DNA of 64,000 nucleotides from positions 331,805 to 395,804 of the forward strand of contig KQ965751.1 of assembly GCA_001574975.1 (NCBI GenBank), written 5' to 3'. The DNA comes from Gonapodya prolifera JEL478. Lineage: Eukaryota; Monoblepharomycota; Monoblepharidomycetes; Monoblepharidales; Gonapodyaceae. A model generated the notes under the pieces. It searched no databases. It was given only the letters and a program-made list of their open reading frames with translations, and was not told the origin of the DNA. The translations under genes were made by a program, and so were the position numbers. Below, one piece after another: positions 46,436-58,967 of this stretch (position 1 is the stretch's first letter; each line of letters starts with the position of its first letter).

Positions 46436-47315
46436 CTTTGGCAGGTTCTCTAGAGCAAAATGCAGACCAAACAAGAAGACCGTTGTGAATTTGCATGCCC
46501 TTTGAGCAACGGACATACTCTTTCCACTCCGGGGAGGAGAGTAACTCTTCCTCCACCTTGTTTTCGAGGACCATGAAAATCTGCAATAGCTCAGGGTCAT
46601 TCCTTTGAGATGTGCAAAATGAATCGCGGTACTCTTCATCATCCCAAGAAGCACCAGAGAAGGCGGTAACCGTGGATGGTTTTGGCGTGGTGCGCTCTTG
46701 GAGGTGGCACTTGTGGGCGTTGAGGGAATTGACCCATGCAGGGATTTTATCCTCTGGCGCGGCATTGTTTTCTCCATTGCCGGCAGTGGGGATGTCAAAA
46801 GAGACATTTAGATTGTCTTGCTGTGGGTTCTTGAGGCGTGAGAGAGCGGCGACTTGAGCCTGAGTAGGGCCGGGTTTGTAGACAGGTGTATAGGCGCACT
46901 TAGACATTCGGATCGCCCAACGTGCCACTTTGCCAGTACTCAAGGGGTTTTGCAGCCACTTGAGAGATTTGTGATCGGTGTGAAGTTTGAACAGCGCTCC
47001 TAAGAGGTAGTGCCAAAAGAATTCACAACCCCACAGGGTGGCAAAAGCCTCTCGCTTGTGAGTATCCCAGTGTTGCTGAGTGGGAGTGAACTTCTTGGAA
47101 CCATACCCCACAGGATAAGGTTTACCACAATTGTCCATCTGCTCCAGCACAGCGCCAGCAACGATACTGGAAGCATCTGTCTTTAAAACAAAAGGACGAT
47201 TGTAATCGACTTGTTGAAGTACACGCCCCAGTTTGGTAAGCATTGTCTTGAAAGTCGTGAAGGCCTTCAAAGGAGTACCACCCGAACAATCAACCTTCAT
47301 GCCTTTAACAGTCAT
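46419..47315 (-). pseudogene. Chromovirus RNase H region
   Basis: RNase H motifs are visible: FVLKTDASSIVAGAVLEQ, THKREAFATLWGCEFFWHYL and TDHKSLKWL. The frame ends at 46419 with a TGA just before the integrase block. Confidence 0.85.
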
Positions 47316-47360
47316 GTCAGATAGCAGGGCAGCAATCTCCGCAAATCAAGGAATGAAATG

Positions 47361-48265
47361 TCAATAGTATCTGGAGAGACCCAAGAAGTGTTGCAATTCC
47401 TTGAGATCTCGTGGTGGGTTAAGGTTCGCCACCGCGTTAACCTTTTTGGGGTCCATCTTGATGTTTCTGTCAGAAGTAAGTACGTGACCCAAATATGGTG
47501 TCTCGTGTTGACAGAAGTTGCATTTTTGAGCATGGAGCTTGAGGTTGGCCTTGCACAGTCTTTCGAAGATCTGCTCGAGGTGTGCAAGATGTTCTTCAAA
47601 GGAGGCGGAAAAGACAAGGATGTCGTCAAGGTATACAAGGCAAGATACCCAATTCATGCCCCGAACAACGCGATCCATGAGGCGTTGGAAAGTTGCTGGT
47701 GCATTTGTAAGCCCGAAATGTCACACTGACATCCACTAATGTGGAGTATATAGTGTAGTATGAGTGTTGGGTATTAGCTGCTGTGCCGCTACTGTGGCCG
47801 CGGGTTTAGATGTGCACACCTGCAGGACGTGCCCTAAGTTTGGCATCACGTTCCTGCAGGTGAGTTCTATGCACATCACATCTTGCTATGTACATCTGAT
47901 CATATATACACGTTCCTGCAGTTTACAGGCTCATGCAGCTCACCTAGGTTGTGTAGCACAAAAGGCATTCAAACGAACTCGAAGAGGCCTTCATGCGTAG
48001 CAAAGGCCGTTTTAGGACTGTCCTTTTCAGCAATTTCAATGTTCCAATAGCCCGAAGTGATGTCAAGCGCCGTGTAATACTTGGCGTCTTTTGTTGTGTT
48101 GATGAGGTCATTGATACGTGGGAGAGGGTACTGGTCGCGTTTTGTTATAGCATTCAGTGTGCGATAGTCAATACAGAAGCGGAGTTTCCCGTCCTTCTTG
48201 GGGACCATCACCACTGGTGCCCACCATGGTGACATTCTTCGTTGGATGATTCCATCCTTGAGCAT
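47361..48265 (-). pseudogene. Chromovirus reverse transcriptase, split by a 242-bp insertion
   Basis: The first part (48265-47969) has KKDGKLRFCIDYRTLNAIT and YPLPRINDL. The second (about 47718-47361) has FGLTNAPATFQRLMDRV and the catalytic YLDD (VYLDDILVFSA). Between them lies the insertion at 47719-47960, preceded by a TGA at an expected Arg codon. Confidence 0.88.
47719..47960. mobile_element. 242-bp insertion inside the reverse transcriptase
   Basis: On the minus strand it begins TGTGCTACACA and ends GTGTGACA, and it is flanked on both sides by TTT (plus strand AAA at 47716-47718 and 47961-47963). Inside are repeated GCAGGAACGTG / CCTGCAGG motifs. It has no coding capacity. It could be a small non-autonomous element or a solo LTR; the type is not resolved. 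Confidence 0.6.
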
Positions 48266-48633
48266 CTTCTTGCAATGTTCACCAATGGAGTTGGAGTCAC
48301 GCTTGCCCGAACAAAAGCAAGGGACCGAAATGGGTCTAGCATCGCCTGTATTGATCTCATGCTGAACACCTTGAGCAATGCCAGGTATGTCCCCAACACT
48401 GAAGATGTCTTTATTGCGTATGAGGAATGCTTGTAGACGGCCTACTTGCTCGTCAGTGAGTATGGTGTTGAGAGGTCAAGGCCATCGATGTCGTCACAGG
48501 CAGTACCCAAGGTAGGGTTGGCCATAGCCGTCATAAGGATTCCCTGGCGATCAAACTCCAAGACAGGCTCTGCGTCTTTGGGTCTGGCCTGTAAGACAAA
48601 AGTCTCGTACTCAGTATCGTCAATTTTGGTGCA

Positions 48634-49300
48634 TCAGGCTATTCTTGTTCCCTTGGGGATGATAACCGGACGGTCTGACCAGTTCTCGATTCCGACCGCG
48701 ACAACTCCGTCTTTGACATGGCAGAATGAGTTAGGCACGGACAGGTTATCCCTTGCTGTAAGGATAGGATTGGCCAGAATACAGACGTTTGCCCCTTCTA
48801 GTTTCTTGTGGACATGGTGTTCGAGTGGGGTGACGGTTGTGAGGGTTCCCAGGCCAGCCGGGAGTAACATCTCCTTTGTGGTGACCATAGTGAACATTTC
48901 AGCCGTTGTTCGCACTGTGCGTCGGACTGCGGCTAAGGTCATTGGGGGTGTGTACTGGTGGTACTGGATCTGGGCGTTCTTGCAGAGGGGAAAGCAAATA
49001 GTCATCTTACACATGTCAAGAATAGCACCGCTTCTTTGTAGATAGCCTGTGCCCAAGATCACGTTGTAAGGAAGACTGTCGATGATGTTGAAAGTCACTG
49101 TACAGTGACCAAACCCGTTGATGTCAATGGGCATTATGACGCGGCCCGTGGGTTGCATGGTACTACTGTTACCAATGGTGATGTTAAGTCGTTTGTCGGT
49201 CATCATACAAGGGTACTCGGGGTTGCCATGCACAAAGCAATGGTAAGTCTCGTAGCTCACGCACTCGACATTGGCACCAGTGTCGGGTAGGCCCTCAACA
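48634..49300 (-). pseudogene. Chromovirus aspartic protease region
   Basis: The active-site motif LPDTGANVECV is followed by GFGHCTVTFNIIDSLPYNVILGTGYLQ, matching retroviral-type aspartic proteases with the second conserved ILG segment. A TGA near 49300 separates it from the linker frame 49755-49306. Confidence 0.8.
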
Positions 49301-50797
49301 ATGGCTCAATCGAGGTCAGGAAACCTGGAAAGGTGCACACAAACTTTGCATGCAACGTGGTCCACGTAGAGGTTGGGGTCAGCACCGTAGTCAGTGTTCT
49401 CGATGACAACCGGTTTGTGTGACTCAGATGCTTCAATGTTCATCTCAAGTGGTTCCGGCTGGGCGCAGGGCACGGCAGGGTGGTTGCAGTATCTAGTGTG
49501 CTTAATAACATTGCGCTTTTGTCTGGCGTTGACAGGGCGTTTTGCAGGAGGTTTGGTCCCATCTTCATCAGATGAGTCCGACTGGGTTTGTTTTTTTGGC
49601 AAGTATTTCTTGTAGTACGCAAGGAGGTAATCAAGATCAGAGACCTTATCAGGTTCTCTGTCACCCTGTGGCTCTGAAGCCCCACCAGGCATAGACGGTA
49701 CCACCAGTTGGGCACGCTGTTGCGCTGATGGTGGATTGGGCTGTGAGGAGGCCACTTCCCCGGATATGCTTGGGTATGTGCTTGGCTCAACGCATTGTGT
49801 TGAGGAGCTCCTGGAGGACAGGCAGGGATCCGCTTCGACTGTCGGGCTGGGTGAGAGGCGACAGAAGGGAAACCGTTAGACTTAGACGCCATGCATGAAG
49901 CGAAAGCATAGTTTGGAACGTGCGCAGCAAGGGGGAAAAAGCAGTCGCTGGTCCCCGAGGGGTCCATTTGCCTGCAAAAGCCCAGTGGCTGAGTCCCTGA
50001 AGGGTCCGACAGACGCTGGTGGGAGGCCAACCAAGGTGATTACACAGTCATTTTAGCCCAACAACTCTCGTGATGCTCTTTATACCACCTGGGTTTTCCC
50101 CAGTGCCACTGTATTGCAAGTGTTCACATCATGTGACAACAGTCAGTCACAACCCTGTTTGGCGGTTGTCGTGAGCAACGTGAACGTTAGTCCTGTTAAC
50201 GTGGGCAGGGTGACTGGGCAACAATTCCTCCATCAAGGTTTCCACGTGGGGCACACCTGCAGAGTGTACAGCTGCGTGACGGTGCAATGAGTGGTACACA
50301 TCACAAAACAAAGCAAAAATCTTGTGGTGTGCGCCGTAAGCGTGGTGCAGTGGGATAAACAAATAGAGCATGTTTTAAACTATGCTCAACGCGAAGGGGA
50401 GGCCTTGCTCTCATGTGCGGGACTGGCAAATACACCGCGACCGGTGCCCCGGATTGGTGCCGTTGCCCGCCTTATGCGCGCGACGCCCTTTCCCAACACG
50501 GCTCGAGTCGACTTACAGCGCATAGGCCAGCATTGCTCGCGTTTCCTTGTCAGCGTGGGAGTGCACAGCAAGGGCCCTTCAATCCACCCATTAGGTGTGG
50601 GACGGTACCATATCGAATGGCTTTTCAGTCTAGCTTTATTGTAACCCAAGTAACTAAACACACTGTACAAGAGTTGCTAAGCGTACTCTAAGTAAGAAGG
50701 GTGCTTGTGCTACCCTGCAGTGTAATGCCCAAAGTGCCGTGTACCTCCGTACGGTCGTTGCCCTGGCAACAACCACCCAGTGTGCCAATTGTCCTAC

Positions 50798-52365
50798 TCA
50801 TTTCCTATAGAAAGGTCCGTTCCTGTCATCACGCCTGTTGTCAGGGTCACAACTACCCTGGTAGTCACGATCACCCTGACGGTCATGACGCTTGCCCTCT
50901 GCTGTGAGAGCCTTGATCCCTGCCGCAGTGTAGCCACTGTACTTGCAGCTCCGCACGGTGTGGTTGTCCAATCCACAGCGCTTGCAGCCTTGGCAACGGG
51001 GAGAGGGGGAACGTCGGTGAGAAGATCCACCCCTGTTGCAGTTGTTGTAATCACAGAAGTGAGAATGATTTCCACATGGGGGCAACCGGTCGCAGTCCCA
51101 AGGGCGGTAGTCCTGCTTCCGGTTGTTGTTGTTGCTGTTGCCCTTTAACTTCTTGCCATTCATTTGGCCACCCTCATCATTAGGAGCAGCATGCTTCATT
51201 GGCGGTGCAGGTGGGGTCTCGGCATCGATGACATGCACGTGTGCCGCAGGTGCTGGGGGAGTTGAGGCTGTAGTCAAGGCTATGGCTGGGGTAGGCGCTG
51301 GCGCCAGTGGCTCGGCCTTCCCGCCAGGCTTAGAGGCGAGCTTCTTCTGGGGCGTCATGTGCCTCGCGCAAGCAGTGAGCTGCTCGATATCCTCAATGAA
51401 GTTGAAGTGGAGTTGCTGGGCGTGGTCCTCCACCTGGATCCATTGCTCAGGCGTGAGTGCGTCACAAAAGCGGTTGATGGCCGTACTATTGATGAGGGCC
51501 TGGTTGGGGTGAGGCTGGTGGAGAGACGCGGGGTTGAGGTGGGTGTAGAAGTTGCGTGCGTTGGTGAGGCAGTCCCATGCGAAAGTCTCAGCAGAGACAG
51601 CCTGTCCAGTAGCGTCGACGTTCCAATACCCGGACATTGCACAATGGCGCATCTTGTCAAGGTAGTGGGGGGAGGCGTGGACGGCGATGACGAACTGAAA
51701 CTTTTGCTTGGCTGTGCAAGGGGGAATCGGCCACTGCGAGGTGTTGGGGTACAGATGTACCGGGCAGGGGCACTGCAAGGGGTCCTTAGTGGTAAGCCAC
51801 CCCAGGAGGTCTTTGCAGGTGACCATCTTGATGATGACCCTTGTGATGGCGGCATTGTTGGCGTGCTCCGCCTTGGCGTTCATTATGATACGCTTGGCAC
51901 TGCCCAGTACGTTTGACGGGTCAAGCTTTTCAGTGCAATGGTTCTCGAAGTGGATGTTGGGTTTCTTGTCGTCGTCCAAGAAGCCGTCAGCAACTGCGAC
52001 TGGATGGACAACCAACTCTTCAGGTTGAAGAGGTAGGATGATGGACTGTGGTGGCAGCGGCAATAGCGTCGGAGGGGTTTGCCGGAGGCCGCTGACGCGA
52101 GATTGCACAGCGGGAGGGGTATCCAGATTGATTTCCATTGAGTCCACACTCCTAGTGAGGTCTGAGATGCGCCACTCCTTCTTCTTGCTGCGAATGTCAG
52201 AGCGGGGTGATGTGGACGCACTCACGCATTGGGGTGAGGTTGCGGGAGTTGCTGGGCAGCCAAACTTGAAGCAGCAGGGGGATTCACTGCGGGGGAAGGG
52301 GTGTCTGGCAGGAGGGAGTCGAAGGACGCGTTGGTAGGGTCTCCGTTGTTTGACATTGTGAGTGA
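50798..52365 (-). pseudogene. Chromovirus Gag with zinc knuckle
   Basis: The start MSNNGDPTNASFDSL at about 52355 is in a different frame from the main body. The body runs to 50798 and includes a capsid-like region and, near the end, a CCHC zinc knuckle (CQGCKRCGLDNHTVRSC) followed by a basic Arg/Asp-rich tail. A frameshift near 52220 breaks the protein. Confidence 0.75.
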
Positions 52366-52867
52366 TGTGCGGCAAGATTTGATGGAGCAATGAGAGGAGA
52401 GAGAGTTGATGATTGGCAGCAAGGACGAGTTTCCAGGGCTCAATGGTGGGTACAAAGCAAGAGAGAGAGCAATGGGTCCCGGAGAGACTTGAGGAATGAG
52501 TAATGGAGCGAGATTGATGAGTTGGTGGCTTGGAGTTTTACAGTGAGGAGCGATGCGGGTAAACTGTAGATCCGCGATTGTGCCGAGTGGTCGCGATCGG
52601 TGAGCGCTAGGGCTAGTGAGAAGCTCAGAGACGGTTAGAGCACAATTGAATAAGTGTGAATAGCGATCGGTGTGTAGGAATGATGTGGGGGGGAAGTGAC
52701 AATGTACGATGTGATGAGGATTGAACTCAACCGTTAAGCATCCCATACGCAACGATGCTACAATCCCCAGCGCTGCAACGTCCCTTGCTGGTCTCCGAAT
52801 CTCCAGAATGGTCCGTGGCAGACAGGATCCAAGATTGATGAGTCGGGTCCTGGTCGTCCCCCCAAAA

Positions 52868-53107
52868 TGTCGTAGAACTGATACTTGATCAGCCTCCTAG
52901 GGTTATCCAAAGGATAAGTAGCAGTGCCGGACTAGAGAGGATCAGACAGAGAGAGAGATGGTAGTATGTGAGATAGATGTGTATTGGTCTAGCTAGATGA
53001 GGCTCCTGAACATATTAATAGTGGTGCCTGAAGCTACCTCTATGCCCCATCCTACCCAAAGGCTTCAGTAGTTCCTACTAACCCCTTTGAGTGTTAGTTC
53101 CACTACA
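52868..53107 (-). repeat. Chromovirus 5' LTR
   Basis: 240 bases starting TGTCGTAGAACTG and ending CACTACA on the plus strand, near-identical to 44395-44628. Transcription of the element would start here and run leftward. Confidence 0.9.
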
Positions 53108-53459
53108 CTTCAGGTGACAGTGTGCGATACAAGATCACAATCACACAACGTAGTCAGTTGGATAACGTGTCTCACCTGTCACAGAGTATGGGCGATTCTA
53201 CCTTGGTGATGGATACAGTATGAAATGGGGCCAGTACACCTATTGCGCGGAAGCACGGAATAGTGCAGGCATGTCTCCTATTCACAATGTGCCAGACGTG
53301 TCTGTACGTCAGACAAATGTTGCTAGAACAGTGGAGGAGAGTTCCAAATACGAAAATGAGCAGTCTTGTTAATTTTATGGTATGCAAAGACACGCTCCAC
53401 ATGCACAATATGGCATGGCGTGACTCATAGTGCTGGAAGGAAGTCTAAAATAAAATTGT
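53108..53459. other. Spacer between chromovirus and D5 locus 2
   Basis: No gene or repeat recognised. Begins with the CTTC target-site copy of the chromovirus. Confidence 0.5.
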
Positions 53460-56187
53460 TTGCATTTCCAAACAAAGCCAAAACGCAGAGATTTTTCCTT
53501 GCACATATTCCAAATGCACTTCTTTGTCTGTTACAAGGGCCTCACCAAAAAGGGGGAACCTCCCATAGAGCTCTCATGGTCACTGGCAGAGTTTGAAGAA
53601 CACCACACTTTGTACCCACATCTTTTTGGGAATTAGTGGGCAGTGGCACTCCCTTGGACAGCATCAAGCCATACTTTGACTTCGATATCAGGTGGAACCC
53701 CACCAAGCATCCAACATCTACTTCAAGGACCCCTACAAACGTAGAGAGGCAGGAAATCTACACATGGTTCAAGCGTCAAGTTCTTTGCGTTTGCGGCTCT
53801 CTTCCCGACTGCGCAAGGCTCATTTATGCATACAGAGAGCCTGCACTGCTTGCAAACGGCGACACCAAGATTTCATATTGTGTTTGGATAAACGGCACCC
53901 TCACATTGTGCAAGGCTCTCTCCGTTCTCAAAGATGATATTGCGGACTTCAGCAACGCCCCTGAGTGCATTCGCTTGACAACACACAAAAAGTCTTCGTG
54001 TGCATTCAACGTCTCTGTTTACGAAGGGAGCACGCTAAATCTTCCAACAAAGACAACTGACATGGATGATGACTGCCTCCTCATACCAGAACCTGGAGTT
54101 CCATTATGTGACTTTCTGGCAACAAACATTGATCCGTCTTGGCCTGTCATCGTGATACAGGAAAACAGCCTCCAGTGAGCAACAAGGTGCACCGGTGAGA
54201 GAGCTTGCATGCACACCAAGGCAACACTGCACTGGAAAGTCACACAATACCACCACTTCTCATGGAGCACTTGAATGCAAATGGATTCTACCACAAAAAG
54301 GCACACAAAATTCTCTACTACAACGAATCAAAGACATTTGCAGTTCAGACTGGTGAAAAGTACTGCGCTTTTGCCAAGCGCGAACATGTTTCCAATTATC
54401 AGTACCTGACAATCTCAAGCACTGGTCAGGTGACTCGAAAATGCCACGACAAAGAGTGCAAAGGAAAGACTTGGTCAATGATTCCGCTTGCTCCAGAGGT
54501 ACTACAAGAGCTTATGAGTACAGTTGAGGTTGACGTGGATCCTGAGGTCGTGTCACTAGCAAAACGGGAAGCAAGCTTGAACGTGTGCAAAGTCTTTGCC
54601 GGCAACAAAGGAATGGACATCCAGCATGTCAAGGAGAGCAGAATGCTGAAAGGTCAAATGCAGAAGTTCTTTGGAAAAATTTGCTGTCCAGTTTGTGGAA
54701 GTATTGCCATCGCCTACACAACAATTGAGGACTGGTACATATTATGCACAGGGTGTGGCGAACGACTACCAGGACGTTCAATGTCACATTTCGAGATCAA
54801 GAAACAATTTACAAATCTCGCAGAGCTCTTTGCACATAGCTGAAATGCAAAAATCAACAACATGAGTGTTAAACTTGCTGACGTTTTGTCATTGGATGGC
54901 TGCTTTAGTGAGCATTACAAAATATTCCCAGATCCAGAATTGAACAGAATTGTGTACAAGGTCATTGATGGATCTGGTCATCCAGCAGATCTATTTTGTT
55001 ATATTGAGCGGAATCAGCTGCGTGTCACAAAGAATAGTGAATGGTGGGAGTATACAGGACATCAATGGGCAAAGGTCTTCTCCAAAAACTTGAGTGAGTT
55101 TTACTGCAGAAATGTACTCCAATCCTCACTTGAGACAGCTTGGGCATTCTACAAGGATCTGGCAACAACAGGCAATAATGACATTGAGCTGAGAAAGAAG
55201 CAAGTCAAAAAGATCGTATCTGTACTCTCACGCATTATTCATAAGGAACTACCTACGATTGCTCTCTTTCAGCAAATTGACCAAGAATTCGAATTGAAGA
55301 TAGACAGCAAGCGGCATCTCCTCGGCTTTGACAATGGTGTGTATGATTTTCCGTGCAGTGCTTCAGAGCAGGAAACCCAGATGACTATGTCAGTATGACT
55401 GTCGGCTATGATTGGTGAGACACCATGGACCCCAAGTTCAACAAAAAAGTTTCATTTTTTTTTGAGGAGATACAGCCCGATAGAGAGCAACAAGCATACC
55501 TCTTTACTTATCTTGCAATAATGGTGCACGGAAGCAAAAAGGATGAGATTTTCACCATTTTCAGTGGCGGGACTCACAATGGAAAAAGTGCTATTGCAGA
55601 CCTTATGAAGGAAATGCTGGGTGAATACTGTCTCATGGTGGACTCGAAGATGGCAACTGCAGAATGACCATCACTTGGATCACCGCAACCCGACCTCATT
55701 GAGCTGGTGGGAAAGCGGGCTATTTTCATCAGCAAGCCACAGAAATTGGGAAAGAACCAGTCAACACTGAGATTGAACAGCACATTCATCAAGCATATCA
55801 CTGGGAACAACACAATTTCAGCCTGGGCATTGTATTCGAATGACATCTTGCACTTCAAGCCTCATTTGAAGCTGACAATCATGTGCAATACCATACCAAC
55901 CATGGACGCAGACAACAATGCACTGTGGGTGCAAAGTCGTATTATTGACTTCCCAGTTACGTTCACAGACAATCCAACAAAACCAAACAAGAAGCTTATC
56001 AACCGAAATCTGAAGGACGAGCTTGTCACCTGGCGCCTGTCCCTTGTCAAAGCCCTTATTCAAGTTAACCTCAAGGTGTACGCCAAGCATGGATTGGTTC
56101 CAACAAAAGCCGTCTTAGCAAAAACGAGACAAGTATGAGAGGAGACTGACCCGTGGTTGCGGTTCTGGGTGGAGTGCATAGAACCAG

Positions 56188-58967
56188 CAAAGAAATTTTT
56201 GAGCAAGTTACTCGCTCATTTTAAGGCAACTTGTACTTGCTCGGACCTTTGGTGCTGCCAACTCGCGAGTTGCGAGTTGACGGCTTTTGCAACTTGCAAC
56301 TCGCTTGGCTGAATTCGGCTAAATCACCGCTCTTCATTGAACAATGCGTTTTTGTTCAGCTCAATAGCATTAAAACTATCTAAACCGTACATGAAATATC
56401 TGTATAATTTTGCTTCCACTTTTTCAACAAAGTTAGATTTCTAATCATCTCCACCCCCAACCTACACCTCCTGTCCCCTATCACCTCCTTGGATGCAAAG
56501 AAGATCCGTTCCGATTCTGCACTACTCCCTGGAACTCCCATTATTGTGCGTGCAATCTGTTGGAGTCCCGGAAGGTCATTCCGCAACCTCCAATACTCAA
56601 GCACATCCTGGTCCTTCCCTTGCCGTGGTTCCTCCAGGTACTGCTCCATCTCTCCCTGTGTGTTCCCTTTGCCCAAGAATTCCATTTCCAAGCCGTCGTC
56701 CAAGAAGGCGGGGTTCCCCTGAGGTGTTACGAGTGCACCCGATGATGCAACACGATCAAGCTCACCTTGGAGGAGTTCCCTTGCCTGCCCAATGAGCTCC
56801 TGCTCCCAGTTCTCTTCCGCCATCCATCCGAGCTTGAGCGATGGGTGGAGGACTGACGATGGGTGAAAATCAAGGAGTTAATACCGAAATCAACTTCCCC
56901 CTTGCCTGACCGAACTCACCAACAGAGAGCATATAAAGCCGCAAATCGTCCGTTTTTCCGTAGTACGTCTGGAGTTTGCTCAGAATGATACTCTGCGTAT
57001 CCTCCAAACATTGTTCCCTGCCAAAGTCTGCGTCCTCAAGTCTATCCATCACCAAGTTGAAGACTGGGACCACCATATAGAGGGTTGGGATCTTGGCAGC
57101 CTCAACTTTCTTTAGGGCAAAGGCAAGGGGCTTCAACGTGCATTAGATTCCTTCTCAACTGAGCAGTAGAGGGAACATTCACCATCAGAAGCACCTTCAT
57201 GTGCTTCAAGTATTCCCAATCCACATCCGTCAGTTTCCACTTCCATAACGCCTTCTCCTTTGTAACAAGCTTGTTGATTTCAATGCAGTCCACAAGTGCC
57301 CAAACGATTGCGTTGTAGTCAGAGCGCCATCTTGTTTCGACTGGAGCAACCAGTTCCCATGAATGCTTCAAGGGGTTGGTAAATTGAGCAGCGTACTTCT
57401 CGCGGAGTTGAGTGGTATGTTGAATCCTGAAAATGATGCAGTAGAGCTGCAATCAGAGTGAAAAAGTAGTGATAGAATGTGATAGAAGAATGTGGGAAAC
57501 ATCGGAAACTCACCTTTTCCACTGGTCCTTGTCCCGATTCCATTGCCTCCACCATGCTCTCTTCATTGATAGTCGGAATTTGGAGGTTGGCAAGGCCGGC
57601 CTTCACCGCAATGTTCAAAATATGCGGAAGGCATTGCACATGTGAATCGATGGCGTCAAAGTCCTTGTTGATCCCGTCCATGTCCGCCATCGCACGCATC
57701 ATGGTGTTGTTGTTGCTCCCATTGTCGGTGGTGACAGAAAGTAGCTGTTTGTGGAACGATTGTGAAATTGAAAAACAGCTAATTCGCGAATTGATTCCAC
57801 TTACCTTATGAAATACTCCAAGCCTCCTCAATGAGTCCGCAACATGGCCTGCAATTTGTTCTCCGGTATGTTGCCCCTTGACATGAATGAAATCAAGCAG
57901 GATGGACTTGAGTGTCCAATCCTGCCCAATCCAATGACCCGTCACAGCCGCAAAAGAAAACCTGGAATCCCAAGAGGTCCACATGTCCGTTGTAATTGAT
58001 AGCCTTTCACAGTCAGTCTGTGCAAAAATTCAGTTGAAAAACTGAGAGCAGGACCACATCCAACACTTACCTTCAAGAGCTCTCCGAAATGACACCCTCC
58101 ACCCTTGCCATCTCCCGTGGGATGTCAAAACGAATCATCTCAATGCTAATTTCAGGTGGATTGTGGTGGAGAACTGCAAGAACCTGCCGGAACCATGGAT
58201 TCTCCACCTTGGAGATGGGCTGGTTTGAGCAAGCCACCCAGTTTAGAAGGCGGCTCGCAGCCGGTCCACGTCAACACTCTAATGTAGTGTGTCATTAGTA
58301 TGTAAAAAGAACAAGCAGACCACTCACTTTGTTTCGCTTCCGCTTCAACTTCAACGTGTCCTCAAGTGTTGGTTGGCGGATCATCTCCGGTTTCAGCTCT
58401 GCAAGCACCCTCTCATCCTTGATTGAGTTGGCGTGGTATCGTTTGACGTGGATTTGGAGAGTTGTCATCGATTTCTGGTTGGTCATATCGTATCTGGGTT
58501 TGGCCAGTCACGCACCCACACCCAAACCAAAACGCAAGGCCTTCAAAATTAAACACTCACATTGCTCCATTGAATCCATTTTTCCCCTTCTCCAAACAAA
58601 TTGCGCGGGTTTGCTTGCCTTTCGCCTGTTTCTTGAAGTGGTCATCCCGGAACACCCAAGAGGCCGGCCGACGGGTGCTGACACGTGGCTTGCAGTCCCT
58701 CCAGCCGTCTGCATCGATTGTATCCGAGAGTTCTGAATTGGAGACGTTGATGGCGGGGGATGGGGCCTCAGACATGTTTGTATGGGTGTATATTATTTAG
58801 GCCACAATATTAGTTACAAAAAAAGAGTGCGAGTTGACAAGTTAACTCGCGAGTTGAAAACGATCAACTTGCAACTCGCTATTTTTAAAAACCAACCAAC
58901 TCAATTTGCTTCGAGCGAGTTGAGCGAGTTTTTGAGCGAGTTTTTAACTCGCTCAAAAATTTCTTTG
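56188..58967 (-). mobile_element. hAT-superfamily transposon, 2,780 bp, with inverted repeats and target duplication
   Basis: Terminal inverted repeats CAAAGAAATTTTTGAGC (56188-56204) and its reverse complement (58951-58967) are perfect over 17 bases. An 8-bp target duplication flanks it: AGAACCAG (56180-56187) and AGAACCGG (58968-58975), one mismatch. Both ends carry an array of AACTCGC/GCGAGTT and AACTTGC motifs (56205-56310 and 58825-58950), a likely transposase-binding region. It encodes its own transposase on the minus strand. An 8-bp duplication is the hAT hallmark. Confidence 0.9.
56380..58775 (-). CDS. hAT transposase, nearly intact
   Basis: Exons read from ATG 58775: a BED-like zinc-finger region (DDHFKKQAKGKQ; LQIHVKRYH), then VEGVISESS, SITTDMWTSWDSRFSFAAVTGHW, LLSVTTDNGSNNNTM, CLPHILNIAVKAGL, WELVAPVETRWRSDYNAI, and the dimerisation domain (VLEYWRLRNDLPGLQQIARTIMGVPGSSAES, quoted in part) ending at 56380. 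Catalytic acidic residues sit in the TTDMW and TTDNG segments. Introns have GTGAG-type donors. One junction near 58080 does not keep frame in my reading, which may be a mis-set splice or a real break. Confidence 0.78.

Larger units (their letters stand above)
44395..53107 (-). mobile_element. Ty3/gypsy chromovirus, complete with both LTRs but degenerate
   Basis: LTRs at 44395-44628 and 52868-53107 flank an internal region coded on the minus strand. The domain order is Gag, protease, reverse transcriptase, RNase H, integrase, chromodomain, which is the Ty3/gypsy chromovirus order. A 4-bp direct repeat CTTC flanks it (44391-44394 and 53108-53111). The LTRs differ at roughly ten positions plus small indels, so insertion is not recent. 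Frames are broken by stops (for example between the RNase H and integrase blocks, and upstream of the protease motif) and by a nested insertion in the reverse transcriptase. The copy cannot move by itself as written. Confidence 0.9.
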
